Shown here: positions 23,389 through 31,414 of the stretch, one piece after another
How the letters are laid out: the number at the start of each line of letters is the position of its first letter
How positions within the stretch are numbered: position 1 is the stretch's first letter
Assembly (NCBI GenBank): GCA_937966555.1
Contig: CALCLY010000029.1
Coordinates: 1 to 64,000, forward strand
Direction: 5' to 3'
DNA from: CALCLY01 sp900552775
GTDB taxonomy: Bacteria > Bacillota > Clostridia > UMGS1883 > UMGS1540
Length of the DNA: 64,000 nucleotides
The notes under the pieces: model-generated
Seen by the model: the letters and a program-made list of their open reading frames with translations, nothing else
Told to the model about the DNA's origin: nothing
Database searches by the model: none
Position numbers and translations under genes: made by a program

Positions 23389-24615
23389 ATGAAAAAGTTA
23401 CTTTCACTGCTTGTTGCAGCAATGATGATTTGCTCATGCTTGATGCTTACATCGTGCGGCACAAAGAAAACAGCTGAAACAAAAACAACAGAGGATTCCG
23501 GAAACAAAGCTCCGGACGTAAAACTTGGCTTTATATGCCTGCATGACGAAAACTCAACATACGACAAAAACTTTATCGATGCTGCAAAAGCTGCTCAGAA
23601 AGAGCTCGGTCTTAAGGACGATCAGGTTCTTATAAAGACAAATATTCCCGAGTCCGCAGAGTGCTATGAAGCGGCTGCAAGCCTTGTTGACGCAGGCTGC
23701 AACGTTATTTTTGCAGACAGCTTCGGTCATGAAGATTACATCATCCAGGCTGCAAAAGAATTCCCCGAAGTTATATTTGCACATGCTACGGGTACAAAGG
23801 CTCACACAGAGAACCTTCCCAACTACTTCAACGCATTTGCTTCAATCTACGAAGGCAGATACATTGCAGGTGTTGCAGCAGGTCTTAAACTTCAGGAAAT
23901 GATCGATGAAGGCAAAATTACAGCTGACAAAGCTAAAATGGGTTATGTCGGCGCATATCCTTATGCGGAAGTTAAATCCGGTTACACATCTTTCTACCTC
24001 GGCGCAAGAAGCATTGTTCCCGAGGCTACAATGGAAGTTAAATTCACAAACTCCTGGTTTGATATAGCTGCTGAAAAAGAAACAGCAAACGCTCTTATAG
24101 CTGACGGCTGCGTACTTATAAGCCAGCATGCTGACTCCGAGGGCGCTCCGAAGGCTTGCGAAGAAGCCGGCGTTCCCAACGTTGCATACAACCTTGATAC
24201 ACGTGAATGGGGCCCGAATTCAGCACTCATTTCTTCTAAAATCAACTGGACTCCTTACCTTGTTGAGCTCCTCACAAGCAAACAGGAAGGCAAGACTGTT
24301 GAGCAGGATTTCTGCAAAGGTATTGCTGACGGTTCCGTTGAACTTATAGGTCTTAACGATAAAGTTGCTGCAAAAGGAACAGAAGAAAAACTTAAAGAAG
24401 TTGAAGCTAAGATTAAATCCGGCGAAATCAAAGTATTTGATACAAAGACATTCACGGTTAAGGGTCAGGAAATCACTTCTTACATGGCTGACGTTGATTC
24501 CGACGCAGATTTTACACCCGATACAGAAGTTGTTTCGGACGGTTATTTCCACGAATCCGAAAAACGTTCCGCTCCTTACTTTGATCTTGATATAGACGGC
24601 ATCACAATTAAGTAA
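23389..24615 (+). CDS. BMP-family nucleoside-binding lipoprotein
   Basis: Substrate-binding lipoprotein of a nucleoside ABC importer (PnrA/BmpA/Med family). Signal peptide with lipobox LTSC, so Cys24 or thereabouts is lipidated and the protein sits on the outer face of the membrane. The mature part shows LGFICLHDENSTYDKNF, an Asp-rich substrate region and the conserved GYVGAYPYAEV. At 408 residues it is slightly longer than BmpA proteins. Codon use is biased like the surface-protein genes, suggesting high expression. GGGAGG precedes the ATG. The ATPase and two permeases follow. Confidence 0.93.
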   Translation: MKKLLSLLVAAMMICSCLMLTSCGTKKTAETKTTEDSGNKAPDVKLGFICLHDENSTYDKNFIDAAKAAQKELGLKDDQVLIKTNIPESAECYEAAASLVDAGCNVIFADSFGHEDYIIQAAKEFPEVIFAHATGTKAHTENLPNYFNAFASIYEGRYIAGVAAGLKLQEMIDEGKITADKAKMGYVGAYPYAEVKSGYTSFYLGARSIVPEATMEVKFTNSWFDIAAEKETANALIADGCVLISQHADSEGAPKACEEAGVPNVAYNLDTREWGPNSALISSKINWTPYLVELLTSKQEGKTVEQDFCKGIADGSVELIGLNDKVAAKGTEEKLKEVEAKIKSGEIKVFDTKTFTVKGQEITSYMADVDSDADFTPDTEVVSDGYFHESEKRSAPYFDLDIDGITIK

Positions 24616-24634
24616 GAAAAACGGTTTTATTAAA

Positions 24635-24674
24635 AAGCGCGGTAGGGGGATTATCCCCCTGCTGTGCGTTTTTT
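24635..24674 (+). terminator. Hairpin terminator between binding protein and transporter genes
   Basis: GGTAGGGGG and CCCCCTGCT with flanking GCGC/GTGCG pairing, then TTTTTT. Partial termination here would yield more binding protein than membrane components. Confidence 0.75.
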
Positions 24675-24740
24675 GCTTTGAAAAGGATACATGAAATGCA
24701 TGTTTTTCAAAACAAAACACAAAAGAAGGAGGAAAATCTA

Positions 24741-26270
24741 TTGGCTACAGCTGCTTTGGAGCTTAGAAACATAACAAAAACCTTCGGCAAGATAGTTGCT
24801 AACAAAAATGTATGTATGGAGGTAAAAAAAGGAGAAATTCTTTCCGTTCTCGGCGAGAACGGAAGCGGCAAAACAACTCTTATGAACATTATTGCCGGAA
24901 TTTATTTCCCCGATGAAGGGCAGATTTTTATAAATGGAGAAGAAACTGTCATAAATTCTCCTAAAGACGCATTCAAACACAGAATAGGTATGATCCACCA
25001 GCATTTTAAGCTTGTGGACGTTTTTACCGCGGCAGAAAATATTGTTCTCGGACTTGAAGATGAGGGCAAATTCGACATGAAAAGCGCCGTAAAACGTGTG
25101 CGTGAAATTGCCGACAAATATGATTTTGCGATAGACCCCGAAAAGAAAATATATGAGATGTCCGTTTCGGAAAAACAGACGGTTGAAATAATCAGAGTTC
25201 TTTACAGGGGTGCGGATATTCTTATACTTGACGAACCTACAGCCGTTTTGACGCCTCAGGAGGCGCAAAAGCTTTTCCGCGTTCTCAGAAACATGAAGGA
25301 AGACGGCAAAGCGATAATCATTATAACGCATAAGCTCAATGAGGTAATGGAAATTTCGGACAGAGTTTCGGTTTTGCGCAAAGGCGAATATATCGGCACG
25401 GTTAAAACCTCCGAAACTTCCGAAAGTGAACTTACGGAAATGATGGTAGGAAAGAAAGTTTCTTTAAATATCGACAGGGCAGAACCTAAAAATGCGATTG
25501 ACAGAATCATGATAGAGCATTTAAATTGTGTAAACCGCGAGGGTGTTCCGGTTTTGAGCGATGTTTCGTTTACGGCGAAATCCGGAGAAATTCTGGGTAT
25601 AGCAGGTATTGCGGGCAGCGGACAGAGAGAGCTTCTTGAGTCCATTGCCGGTTTGCAGCATGTTGAAAACGGCAAAATACTTTATCTTAATCCGAAAACA
25701 AACGAGATAGAAAATTTAAGAGATAAAACACCGGTTCAGATAAGAGATATGGGTGTGCGTCTTTCATTTGTGCCGGAAGACAGACTCGGAATGGGTCTTG
25801 TAGGAAACATGGACATTGTGGATAATATGATGCTTCGCAGCTATTCAAAAGGCAAATCAATGTTCCTCGAAAGAAAAGCGCCTCAGAACCTTGCAGAGGA
25901 TATCATAGAGAAGCTGGAAGTTGTAACGCCGAGTGCGAATACTCCCGTAAGAAAGCTTTCGGGCGGTAATGTTCAGAAGGTTTTGGTAGGACGAGAGATA
26001 GCTTCCGCGCCGACGGTGCTTATGGCGGCATATCCCGTGCGCGGACTCGATATAAACTCTTCCTATATGATATATAATCTTTTGAATGAGCAGAAAGAAA
26101 AGGGCGTTGCGGTTATGCTTGTGGGCGAAGATCTCGATGTTCTTATAGAACTGTGTGACAGAATACTGGTTCTCTGCGGCGGAAAAATCAACGGAATTTT
26201 GGATGCGCGCACGACCACAAAAGAGGAAATCGGCTTGAGAATGACAAAGCTTCGGAAGGAGGCAGAGTAA
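24741..26270 (+). CDS. Nucleoside ABC transporter ATP-binding protein, two ABC domains
   Basis: Drives import of nucleosides with the binding protein upstream and two permeases downstream (YufNOPQ/NupABC type). Two ABC cassettes are present. The first has GENGSGKTTL and a signature reduced to MSVSEKQ, with Walker B LILDEPTAVL; the second has GIAGSGQRE in place of Walker A, LSGGNVQK, and Walker B reduced to VLMAAYPVRGLD, as in other sugar/nucleoside-type ATPases of this class. TTG 24741 is taken as start because GGAGG lies eight bases upstream and the protein then begins MATAALELRNITKTFG; the longer in-frame version from 24678 is unlikely. Confidence 0.92.
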   Translation: MATAALELRNITKTFGKIVANKNVCMEVKKGEILSVLGENGSGKTTLMNIIAGIYFPDEGQIFINGEETVINSPKDAFKHRIGMIHQHFKLVDVFTAAENIVLGLEDEGKFDMKSAVKRVREIADKYDFAIDPEKKIYEMSVSEKQTVEIIRVLYRGADILILDEPTAVLTPQEAQKLFRVLRNMKEDGKAIIIITHKLNEVMEISDRVSVLRKGEYIGTVKTSETSESELTEMMVGKKVSLNIDRAEPKNAIDRIMIEHLNCVNREGVPVLSDVSFTAKSGEILGIAGIAGSGQRELLESIAGLQHVENGKILYLNPKTNEIENLRDKTPVQIRDMGVRLSFVPEDRLGMGLVGNMDIVDNMMLRSYSKGKSMFLERKAPQNLAEDIIEKLEVVTPSANTPVRKLSGGNVQKVLVGREIASAPTVLMAAYPVRGLDINSSYMIYNLLNEQKEKGVAVMLVGEDLDVLIELCDRILVLCGGKINGILDARTTTKEEIGLRMTKLRKEAE

Positions 26271-26271
26271 T

Positions 26272-27381
26272 ATGGCAAAGAATACGGAAAAAACGCATGA
26301 ACCGCTGTTTCATGTTTCGAAAAGACCGTATATAGCATGGTATAAAGCATGGACGGTAAGAGCGGTGGCAATTGTGGCGGCGCTTATAATATGCGCATTT
26401 GTAATAGTTTTTCTGACGGGGTACAACCCGATAGAAGTGTACGGTGCTATGATTGCAGGCACATTCGGCTCTGCACGAAAAGTTTGGAATACATTGCAAA
26501 AGCTTGCAATGCTGCTTTGCATATCGCTTGCGGTAACGCCGGCATTTAAAATGAAATTCTGGAACATCGGTGCCGAAGGGCAGACACTTATAGGAGCTCT
26601 TGCGGCGGCAGCATGCATGATATACTTCGGAAACACACTGCCGCCGGCAGTCTTTTTCCCGGTGACTATTCTGGCATCTGTTTTGATGGGCGTTTTGTGG
26701 GGCGTTATACCTGCGTTTTTTAAAGCGAAGTTCAACACAAACGAAACTCTTTTCACACTTATGATGAACTATGTGGCAATGCAGCTTGTTTCGTTCTGTA
26801 TAGTATTTTGGGAAAACCCGAAAGATTCAAACACGGTAGGTGTTATAAACAGCGCAACACAGGGCGGATGGCTTCCCTCAATTTTCGGACAGAAATATCT
26901 GCTGAACATAATAGTTGTGGCGGTTATAACGGTTATTATGTACATCTATCTGAAGTACAGCAAGCATGGCTACGAGATATCGGTTGTCGGCGAAAGCGAA
27001 AACACGGCAAAGTACATAGGAATCAACGTTAAAAAAGTTATTATAAGAACAATGGCACTTTCGGGTGCGCTTTGCGGAATAGCGGGTTTCCTGCTTGTTT
27101 CGGGTACGGATCACTCCATAACAACAAACACTGTAAGCGGAATGGGATTTACGGCAATCATGGTTTCGTGGCTTGCCAAATTTAATCCGATTGTAATGAC
27201 TCTTACGTCATTCCTTATTGTATTTTTGGAACGCGGTGCGGGGGAAATCGCAATGTCGTTTCAGCTTAACGAGAGCATATCGGATATTTTAACCGGAATT
27301 ATTTTGTTTTTCATAATCGGCAGCGAATTTTTTGTAAACTATAAAATCCGTTTGCGCGGAAAACACGTTGAGGAGGAATAG
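26272..27381 (+). CDS. Nucleoside ABC transporter permease (NupP/YufP type)
   Basis: Integral membrane permease of 369 residues with a hydrophilic N-terminus, then about eight to ten membrane segments. Family marks are KMKFWNIGAEGQTLIGALAAA and GYEISVVGESENTAKYIGINV, which is the coupling region for the ATPase. One base separates it from the ATPase gene and three from the second permease. GGAGG precedes ATG 26272. Confidence 0.92.
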   Translation: MAKNTEKTHEPLFHVSKRPYIAWYKAWTVRAVAIVAALIICAFVIVFLTGYNPIEVYGAMIAGTFGSARKVWNTLQKLAMLLCISLAVTPAFKMKFWNIGAEGQTLIGALAAAACMIYFGNTLPPAVFFPVTILASVLMGVLWGVIPAFFKAKFNTNETLFTLMMNYVAMQLVSFCIVFWENPKDSNTVGVINSATQGGWLPSIFGQKYLLNIIVVAVITVIMYIYLKYSKHGYEISVVGESENTAKYIGINVKKVIIRTMALSGALCGIAGFLLVSGTDHSITTNTVSGMGFTAIMVSWLAKFNPIVMTLTSFLIVFLERGAGEIAMSFQLNESISDILTGIILFFIIGSEFFVNYKIRLRGKHVEEE

Positions 27382-27384
27382 TAC

Positions 27385-28359
27385 ATGTTTGCAACTATAA
27401 TAAATAAAGCAATATGTCAGGGTATTCCGCTGCTTTACGGCTCTACGGGAGAAATACTGACAGAAAAATCCGGCAACTTAAACCTCGGTATTCCGGGAAT
27501 TATGTATATGGGCGGCAGCTGCGGAATTATTGCGGCATATCTTTATGAAAGAGCCGCACAGACACCCGTGCCGGCACTGTGCATAATTATACCGCTTCTG
27601 GCGTCAATAATCGGCTCGGCGCTTGCGGCGCTTATATACGCATTTTTAACCATTTCTTTAAGGGCAAATCAGAATGTTACGGGTCTTGCACTTACAACGT
27701 TCGGCGTCGGTTTCGGCGATTTCTTCGGCGGTTCGCTTACAAAAATTGTTGCCGGCGGCGGAAACATTTCCGTAAAGCTTACGGCAGACTATTACAAGAC
27801 TACTCTGCCGTTTGCAAAATCTACCGGAGCTTTCGGCACGATATTCTTTTCATATGGATTTTTGGCATATCTTGCTGTTATAATTGCGCTTATCGCGGCA
27901 TGGTATTTAAAGAAAACGCGCTCGGGACTTCATCTGCGCGCCGTGGGTGAAAATCCCGCAACGGCAGATGCGGCAGGTATTAACGTAACAAAATATAAAT
28001 ATCTTGCAACGGTTATAGGCGGTGCCATAGCCGGACTCGGCGGACTTTATTTTATTCTTGATTACACGGGCGGTTCGTGGACAAACGGCGGTTTCGGCGA
28101 CCGCGGATGGCTTTCTATAGCGCTTGTTATATTCGCGCTTTGGAGACCTAATATAGGCATTTTGGGTTCGTTCCTTTTTGGCGGACTTTATATAGCTTAT
28201 TCATATATTTCGGGTCTTTCAAGAAGCTCGGTGGCTATATTCAACATGCTTCCGTATGTGGTTACTATAATAGTTCTTATTCTTACAAGTGTGAGAAACA
28301 AAAAGGAAAATCAGCCTCCGGCATCTTTGGGACTGCCCTATTTCCGGGAAGACAGGTAA
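27385..28359 (+). CDS. Nucleoside ABC transporter permease (NupQ/YufQ type)
   Basis: Second membrane permease, 324 residues, with the conserved GEILTEKSGNLNLGIPG near the N-terminus, G(L/V)HLRAVGENPATADAAGINV as coupling region, and FGDRGWLSIALVIFALW near the end. It pairs with the preceding permease to form the channel of the nucleoside importer. It is the last gene of the transporter operon; purA follows with its own promoter. Confidence 0.93.
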   Translation: MFATIINKAICQGIPLLYGSTGEILTEKSGNLNLGIPGIMYMGGSCGIIAAYLYERAAQTPVPALCIIIPLLASIIGSALAALIYAFLTISLRANQNVTGLALTTFGVGFGDFFGGSLTKIVAGGGNISVKLTADYYKTTLPFAKSTGAFGTIFFSYGFLAYLAVIIALIAAWYLKKTRSGLHLRAVGENPATADAAGINVTKYKYLATVIGGAIAGLGGLYFILDYTGGSWTNGGFGDRGWLSIALVIFALWRPNIGILGSFLFGGLYIAYSYISGLSRSSVAIFNMLPYVVTIIVLILTSVRNKKENQPPASLGLPYFREDR

Positions 28360-28366
28360 TTTTTCC

Positions 28367-28395
28367 TTGCAAATATATTTAATGTGTGCTATAAT
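28367..28395 (+). promoter_or_regulatory. SigA-type promoter for purA
   Basis: TTGCAA (28367-28372) and TATAAT (28390-28395), 17 bases apart. The predicted start near 28402 lies just before a perfect palindrome, so the purA message would begin with a hairpin. Confidence 0.7.
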
Positions 28396-28405
28396 CTATG
28401 AGGAG

Positions 28406-28433
28406 AGCATACGGAGACGCGTCTCCGTATGCT
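28406..28433 (+). terminator. Perfect 28-base palindrome with T tract, terminator of the transporter operon and 5' hairpin of purA
   Basis: AGCATACGGAGACG followed by its exact reverse complement, then TTTTT. For transcripts arriving from the transporter genes it is a good terminator. For transcripts started at the promoter just upstream it lies within the first few bases and more likely protects the 5' end. Confidence 0.8.
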
Positions 28434-28464
28434 TTTTAAATCAAAATAAAAGGTTGTGGTTTCA

Positions 28465-29742
28465 ATGGTAAAAGCAGTTGTCGGTGCAAACTGGGGAGAC
28501 GAAGGCAAAGGTAAAATCACGGATATGCTGGCAAAAGACGCCGATATCGTCGTAAGATTTCAGGGCGGTGCAAATGCCGGTCATACCATAGTAAACGAAT
28601 ACGGAAAATTTGCTTTGCATCTGCTGCCTTCGGGTTCTTTCAACAAGAACGTTACAAACGTTATCGGAAACGGTGTGGCGCTTGATATACCGAGACTTTT
28701 TGATGAAATCAAGTCTATAGAGGACAGAGGGGTTCCGAAACCCAATATAGTTGTATCGGAGCGTGCGCAGGTTCTTATGCCGTATCATGTTCTGCTTGAT
28801 ACATATGAGGAAGAAAGATTGTCGGACAGAAAGTTCGGTTCAACAAAATCGGGTATTGCGCCCTTTTATTCGGACAAGTATGCAAAAATAGGATTCCAGG
28901 TTTGGGAACTTTTACAGGATGATGACAAGCTTTTTGAAAAAGTTAAAAATACTCTTGAAATTAAAAATCTTATAATAGAGCATGTTTATCATAAACCGAC
29001 CTTAGATCCGCAGGAGCTTTTCGAAACGCTTAAAAAATACAGAGAGATGATAAAACCTTATGTAATCAACACGGCTGTATTTATGAATAAAGCGATTAAA
29101 GAAGGCAAAACGATTCTGCTGGAAGGTCAGCTTGGCTCACTTAAGGATCCGGATATGGGAATATATCCTTTTACCACATCTTCTCATACGCTTGCCGGAT
29201 ACGGAGCGTGCGGCGCATGTATTCCGCCGTATGAAATTAAAGATATCATAACGGTTGTTAAGGCTTATTCTTCGGCAGTCGGAGCAGGTGCGTTTGTTTC
29301 GGAAATATTCGGTGACGAAGCGGACGAGCTCAGACGCCGCGGCGGTGACGGAGGCGAATTCGGTGCCACAACCGGCAGACCGAGAAGAATGGGCTGGCTT
29401 GACTGCGTTGCAACAAGATACGGATGCATGGTTCAGGGAACAACAGAGGTTGCGTTTACGGTGCTTGACGTTTTGGGTTATCTTGATGAGATTCCGGTTT
29501 GCGTAGGCTATGAGTATGACGGAAAAATTTCAAAAGATTTCCCCACGACCGATAAACTCAATATTGCAAAACCTGTTTTTGAAAAGCTTCCCGGCTGGAA
29601 GTGTGATATACGCGGCATAAAGAAATATGAGGATTTGCCCGAAAATTGCAGAAACTATATTGAGTTTGTGGAAAAAGAAATAGGCTATCCCATAAAAATC
29701 GTATCGAACGGTCCTGCAAGAGACGATATTATATTCAGATAA
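28465..29742 (+). CDS. purA: Adenylosuccinate synthetase PurA
   Basis: GTP-dependent enzyme joining IMP and aspartate to adenylosuccinate, first step to AMP. The 425 residues begin MVKAVVGANWGDEGKGKITDML, with the GTP loop GDEGKGK, then NAGHTIV and GATTGRPRRMGWLD near 305. ATG 28465 is chosen over an upstream in-frame GTG at 28456 because the protein family starts MVKAVVG. It sits between a nucleoside importer and the SCIFF genes; the purine link to xpt and the transporter is clear. Confidence 0.96.
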   Translation: MVKAVVGANWGDEGKGKITDMLAKDADIVVRFQGGANAGHTIVNEYGKFALHLLPSGSFNKNVTNVIGNGVALDIPRLFDEIKSIEDRGVPKPNIVVSERAQVLMPYHVLLDTYEEERLSDRKFGSTKSGIAPFYSDKYAKIGFQVWELLQDDDKLFEKVKNTLEIKNLIIEHVYHKPTLDPQELFETLKKYREMIKPYVINTAVFMNKAIKEGKTILLEGQLGSLKDPDMGIYPFTTSSHTLAGYGACGACIPPYEIKDIITVVKAYSSAVGAGAFVSEIFGDEADELRRRGGDGGEFGATTGRPRRMGWLDCVATRYGCMVQGTTEVAFTVLDVLGYLDEIPVCVGYEYDGKISKDFPTTDKLNIAKPVFEKLPGWKCDIRGIKKYEDLPENCRNYIEFVEKEIGYPIKIVSNGPARDDIIFR

Positions 29743-29758
29743 AATTGACGCGTGGGTA

Positions 29759-29787
29759 TTGACTTTATATATACTAAATGGTATAAT
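29759..29787 (+). promoter_or_regulatory. SigA-type promoter for the SCIFF gene
   Basis: TTGACT (29759-29764) and TATAAT (29782-29787) with a 17-base spacer, 32 bases before the scfA ATG, which has CGGAGG as ribosome binding site. Confidence 0.75.
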
Positions 29788-29819
29788 GATAAATAGAAAT
29801 TTTAACGGAGGTTACAAAG

Positions 29820-29960
29820 ATGAAGCACATTAAAACAATAAAAACACGTAATTTGTGCAGTGCAAAAGGCGGCTGCGGCGAATGCCAGACATCTTGCCAG
29901 TCCGCTTGCAAAACAAGCTGCGGCATAGCAAATCAGCAGTGTGAAAGCACAAGAAAGTAA
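29820..29960 (+). CDS. scfA: SCIFF ranthipeptide precursor
   Basis: Precursor peptide of 46 residues of the SCIFF (six cysteines in forty-five) family, found in almost all Clostridia. It begins MKHIKTIKTRNL and contains GGCGECQTSCQSACKTSCG, the conserved cysteine cluster; seven cysteines are present in all (13, 19, 22, 26, 30, 34, 41). In studied systems the partner radical SAM enzyme makes thioether crosslinks from cysteine to the gamma carbon of threonine. The final role, possibly quorum sensing or metabolic control, is unsettled. The maturase gene follows beyond a terminator. Confidence 0.96.
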   Translation: MKHIKTIKTRNLCSAKGGCGECQTSCQSACKTSCGIANQQCESTRK

Positions 29961-29966
29961 TTTAGA

Positions 29967-30007
29967 GGGCTGTAGCAAAACGAAAAAATTTTGCTGCAGC
30001 CTTTTTT
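29967..30007 (+). terminator. Terminator between SCIFF peptide and maturase genes
   Basis: GGCTGTAGCAAAA (29968-29980) and TTTTGCTGCAGCC (29989-30001), one G-T pair, followed by six T. Partial readthrough would give much peptide and little maturase. Confidence 0.9.
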
Positions 30008-30034
30008 CAACACCGAAGAGAGGAAAACAGATAT

Positions 30035-31414
30035 ATGATACACCAATATAAGCTTGGCGGCATGAATATAGTTTTGGACGTATGCTCGGGTTCGGTTCAC
30101 GTGGTTGACGATGTGGCATATGACGTTATAGGTATGGCAGAAAATATGAGCCGCGCGGATATAGTGAAAAAACTGTCCGAAAAATATTTTTCGAGAGAAG
30201 ATATCGGGAACGCTGATATAGAGGAATGTATTGACGATGTGGAAGAACTCAAAAAAGAAGGACTTCTTTTTGCTCCCGATACATTTGAACCTATGGCAGG
30301 TGCCCTTAAAGAGAAGACCTCGGGCGTTGTAAAGGCTCTTTGTCTGCATGTGGCGCACACGTGCAATTTAAACTGCTCATACTGCTTTGCAAGCCAGGGC
30401 AAATATCACGGTGACCGCGCTGTGATGAGTTATGAAGTCGGAAAGCGAGCACTTGATTTTCTTATAGAAAATTCGGGTTCACGCAGAAATCTTGAGGTTG
30501 ACTTTTTCGGCGGAGAACCGCTTATGAACTTTGATGTTGTTAAAAAACTTGTGGAGTATGCGCGTTCGGTTGAAAAAGAGCATAATAAAAACTTCAGGTT
30601 CACACTCACCACAAACGGTCTGCTTATAGATGACGATGTAATAGACTTTGCAAACAGGGAGATGAGCAATGTTGTCTTAAGTCTGGACGGAAGAAAAGAA
30701 ATACACGATAAATTCCGCGTGGACTATGCCGGCAACGGAAGCTGGGAAAGAATTGTTCCTAAATTTCAAAAGCTTGTAAGTGAGCGCGGCGGCAAAAATT
30801 ATTACATGCGCGGAACATTCACGCACGCAAATCCCGATTTTGTAAAAGATATCCGCACTATGCTCGATTTAGGATTTACAGAGCTTTCCATGGAGCCTGT
30901 TGTGTGTGCTCCGGGAGACCCCTCCGAGCTTACGGCGGAAGATATAGAAACCGTAAAAAAACAGTATGAAGAACTTGCGGAGCTTATGCTGCAAAGAAAA
31001 CGTGAAGGCAGACCTTTTACGTTTTATCACTATATGATTGATCTTAAAAGCGGTCCTTGTATATATAAGCGTATATCGGGATGCGGATCCGGAACCGAAT
31101 ATATGGCGGTTACGCCGTGGGGCGATCTTTATCCGTGCCACCAATTCGTGGGTGATGAAAAATTCAGACTCGGCAGCGTATTTGAAGGTGTTACAAACAC
31201 GGAAACACAGCGCGAATTTGCAGACTGCAATGTTTATGCACGCGAAGAATGCAGAAACTGCTGGGCAAGGCTTTACTGCTCCGGCGGATGCGCCGCAAAC
31301 GCATATCATGCAACAGGCTCTGTAAGAGGTGTATATAAACTCGGCTGTGAGCTTTTCAAAAAGCGCATGGAATGTGCCATTATGCTTGCCGTAAGCGATG
31401 AAGGCGATGAATAG
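30035..31414 (+). CDS. scfB: Radical SAM/SPASM maturase of the SCIFF peptide
   Basis: Installs thioether bonds in the SCIFF precursor using S-adenosylmethionine. The 459 residues hold an N-terminal peptide-recognition (RRE/PqqD-like) domain (about 1-90), the radical SAM cluster motif CNLNCSYC (Cys110, 114, 117), GGEPLMNF, and a C-terminal SPASM region with auxiliary cluster cysteines (CGSG, YPCHQF, CRNCWARLYCSGGCAAN, GCELF). It starts at ATG 30035 after GAGAGG and is followed immediately by the PLP enzyme gene. Confidence 0.96.
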   Translation: MIHQYKLGGMNIVLDVCSGSVHVVDDVAYDVIGMAENMSRADIVKKLSEKYFSREDIGNADIEECIDDVEELKKEGLLFAPDTFEPMAGALKEKTSGVVKALCLHVAHTCNLNCSYCFASQGKYHGDRAVMSYEVGKRALDFLIENSGSRRNLEVDFFGGEPLMNFDVVKKLVEYARSVEKEHNKNFRFTLTTNGLLIDDDVIDFANREMSNVVLSLDGRKEIHDKFRVDYAGNGSWERIVPKFQKLVSERGGKNYYMRGTFTHANPDFVKDIRTMLDLGFTELSMEPVVCAPGDPSELTAEDIETVKKQYEELAELMLQRKREGRPFTFYHYMIDLKSGPCIYKRISGCGSGTEYMAVTPWGDLYPCHQFVGDEKFRLGSVFEGVTNTETQREFADCNVYAREECRNCWARLYCSGGCAANAYHATGSVRGVYKLGCELFKKRMECAIMLAVSDEGDE

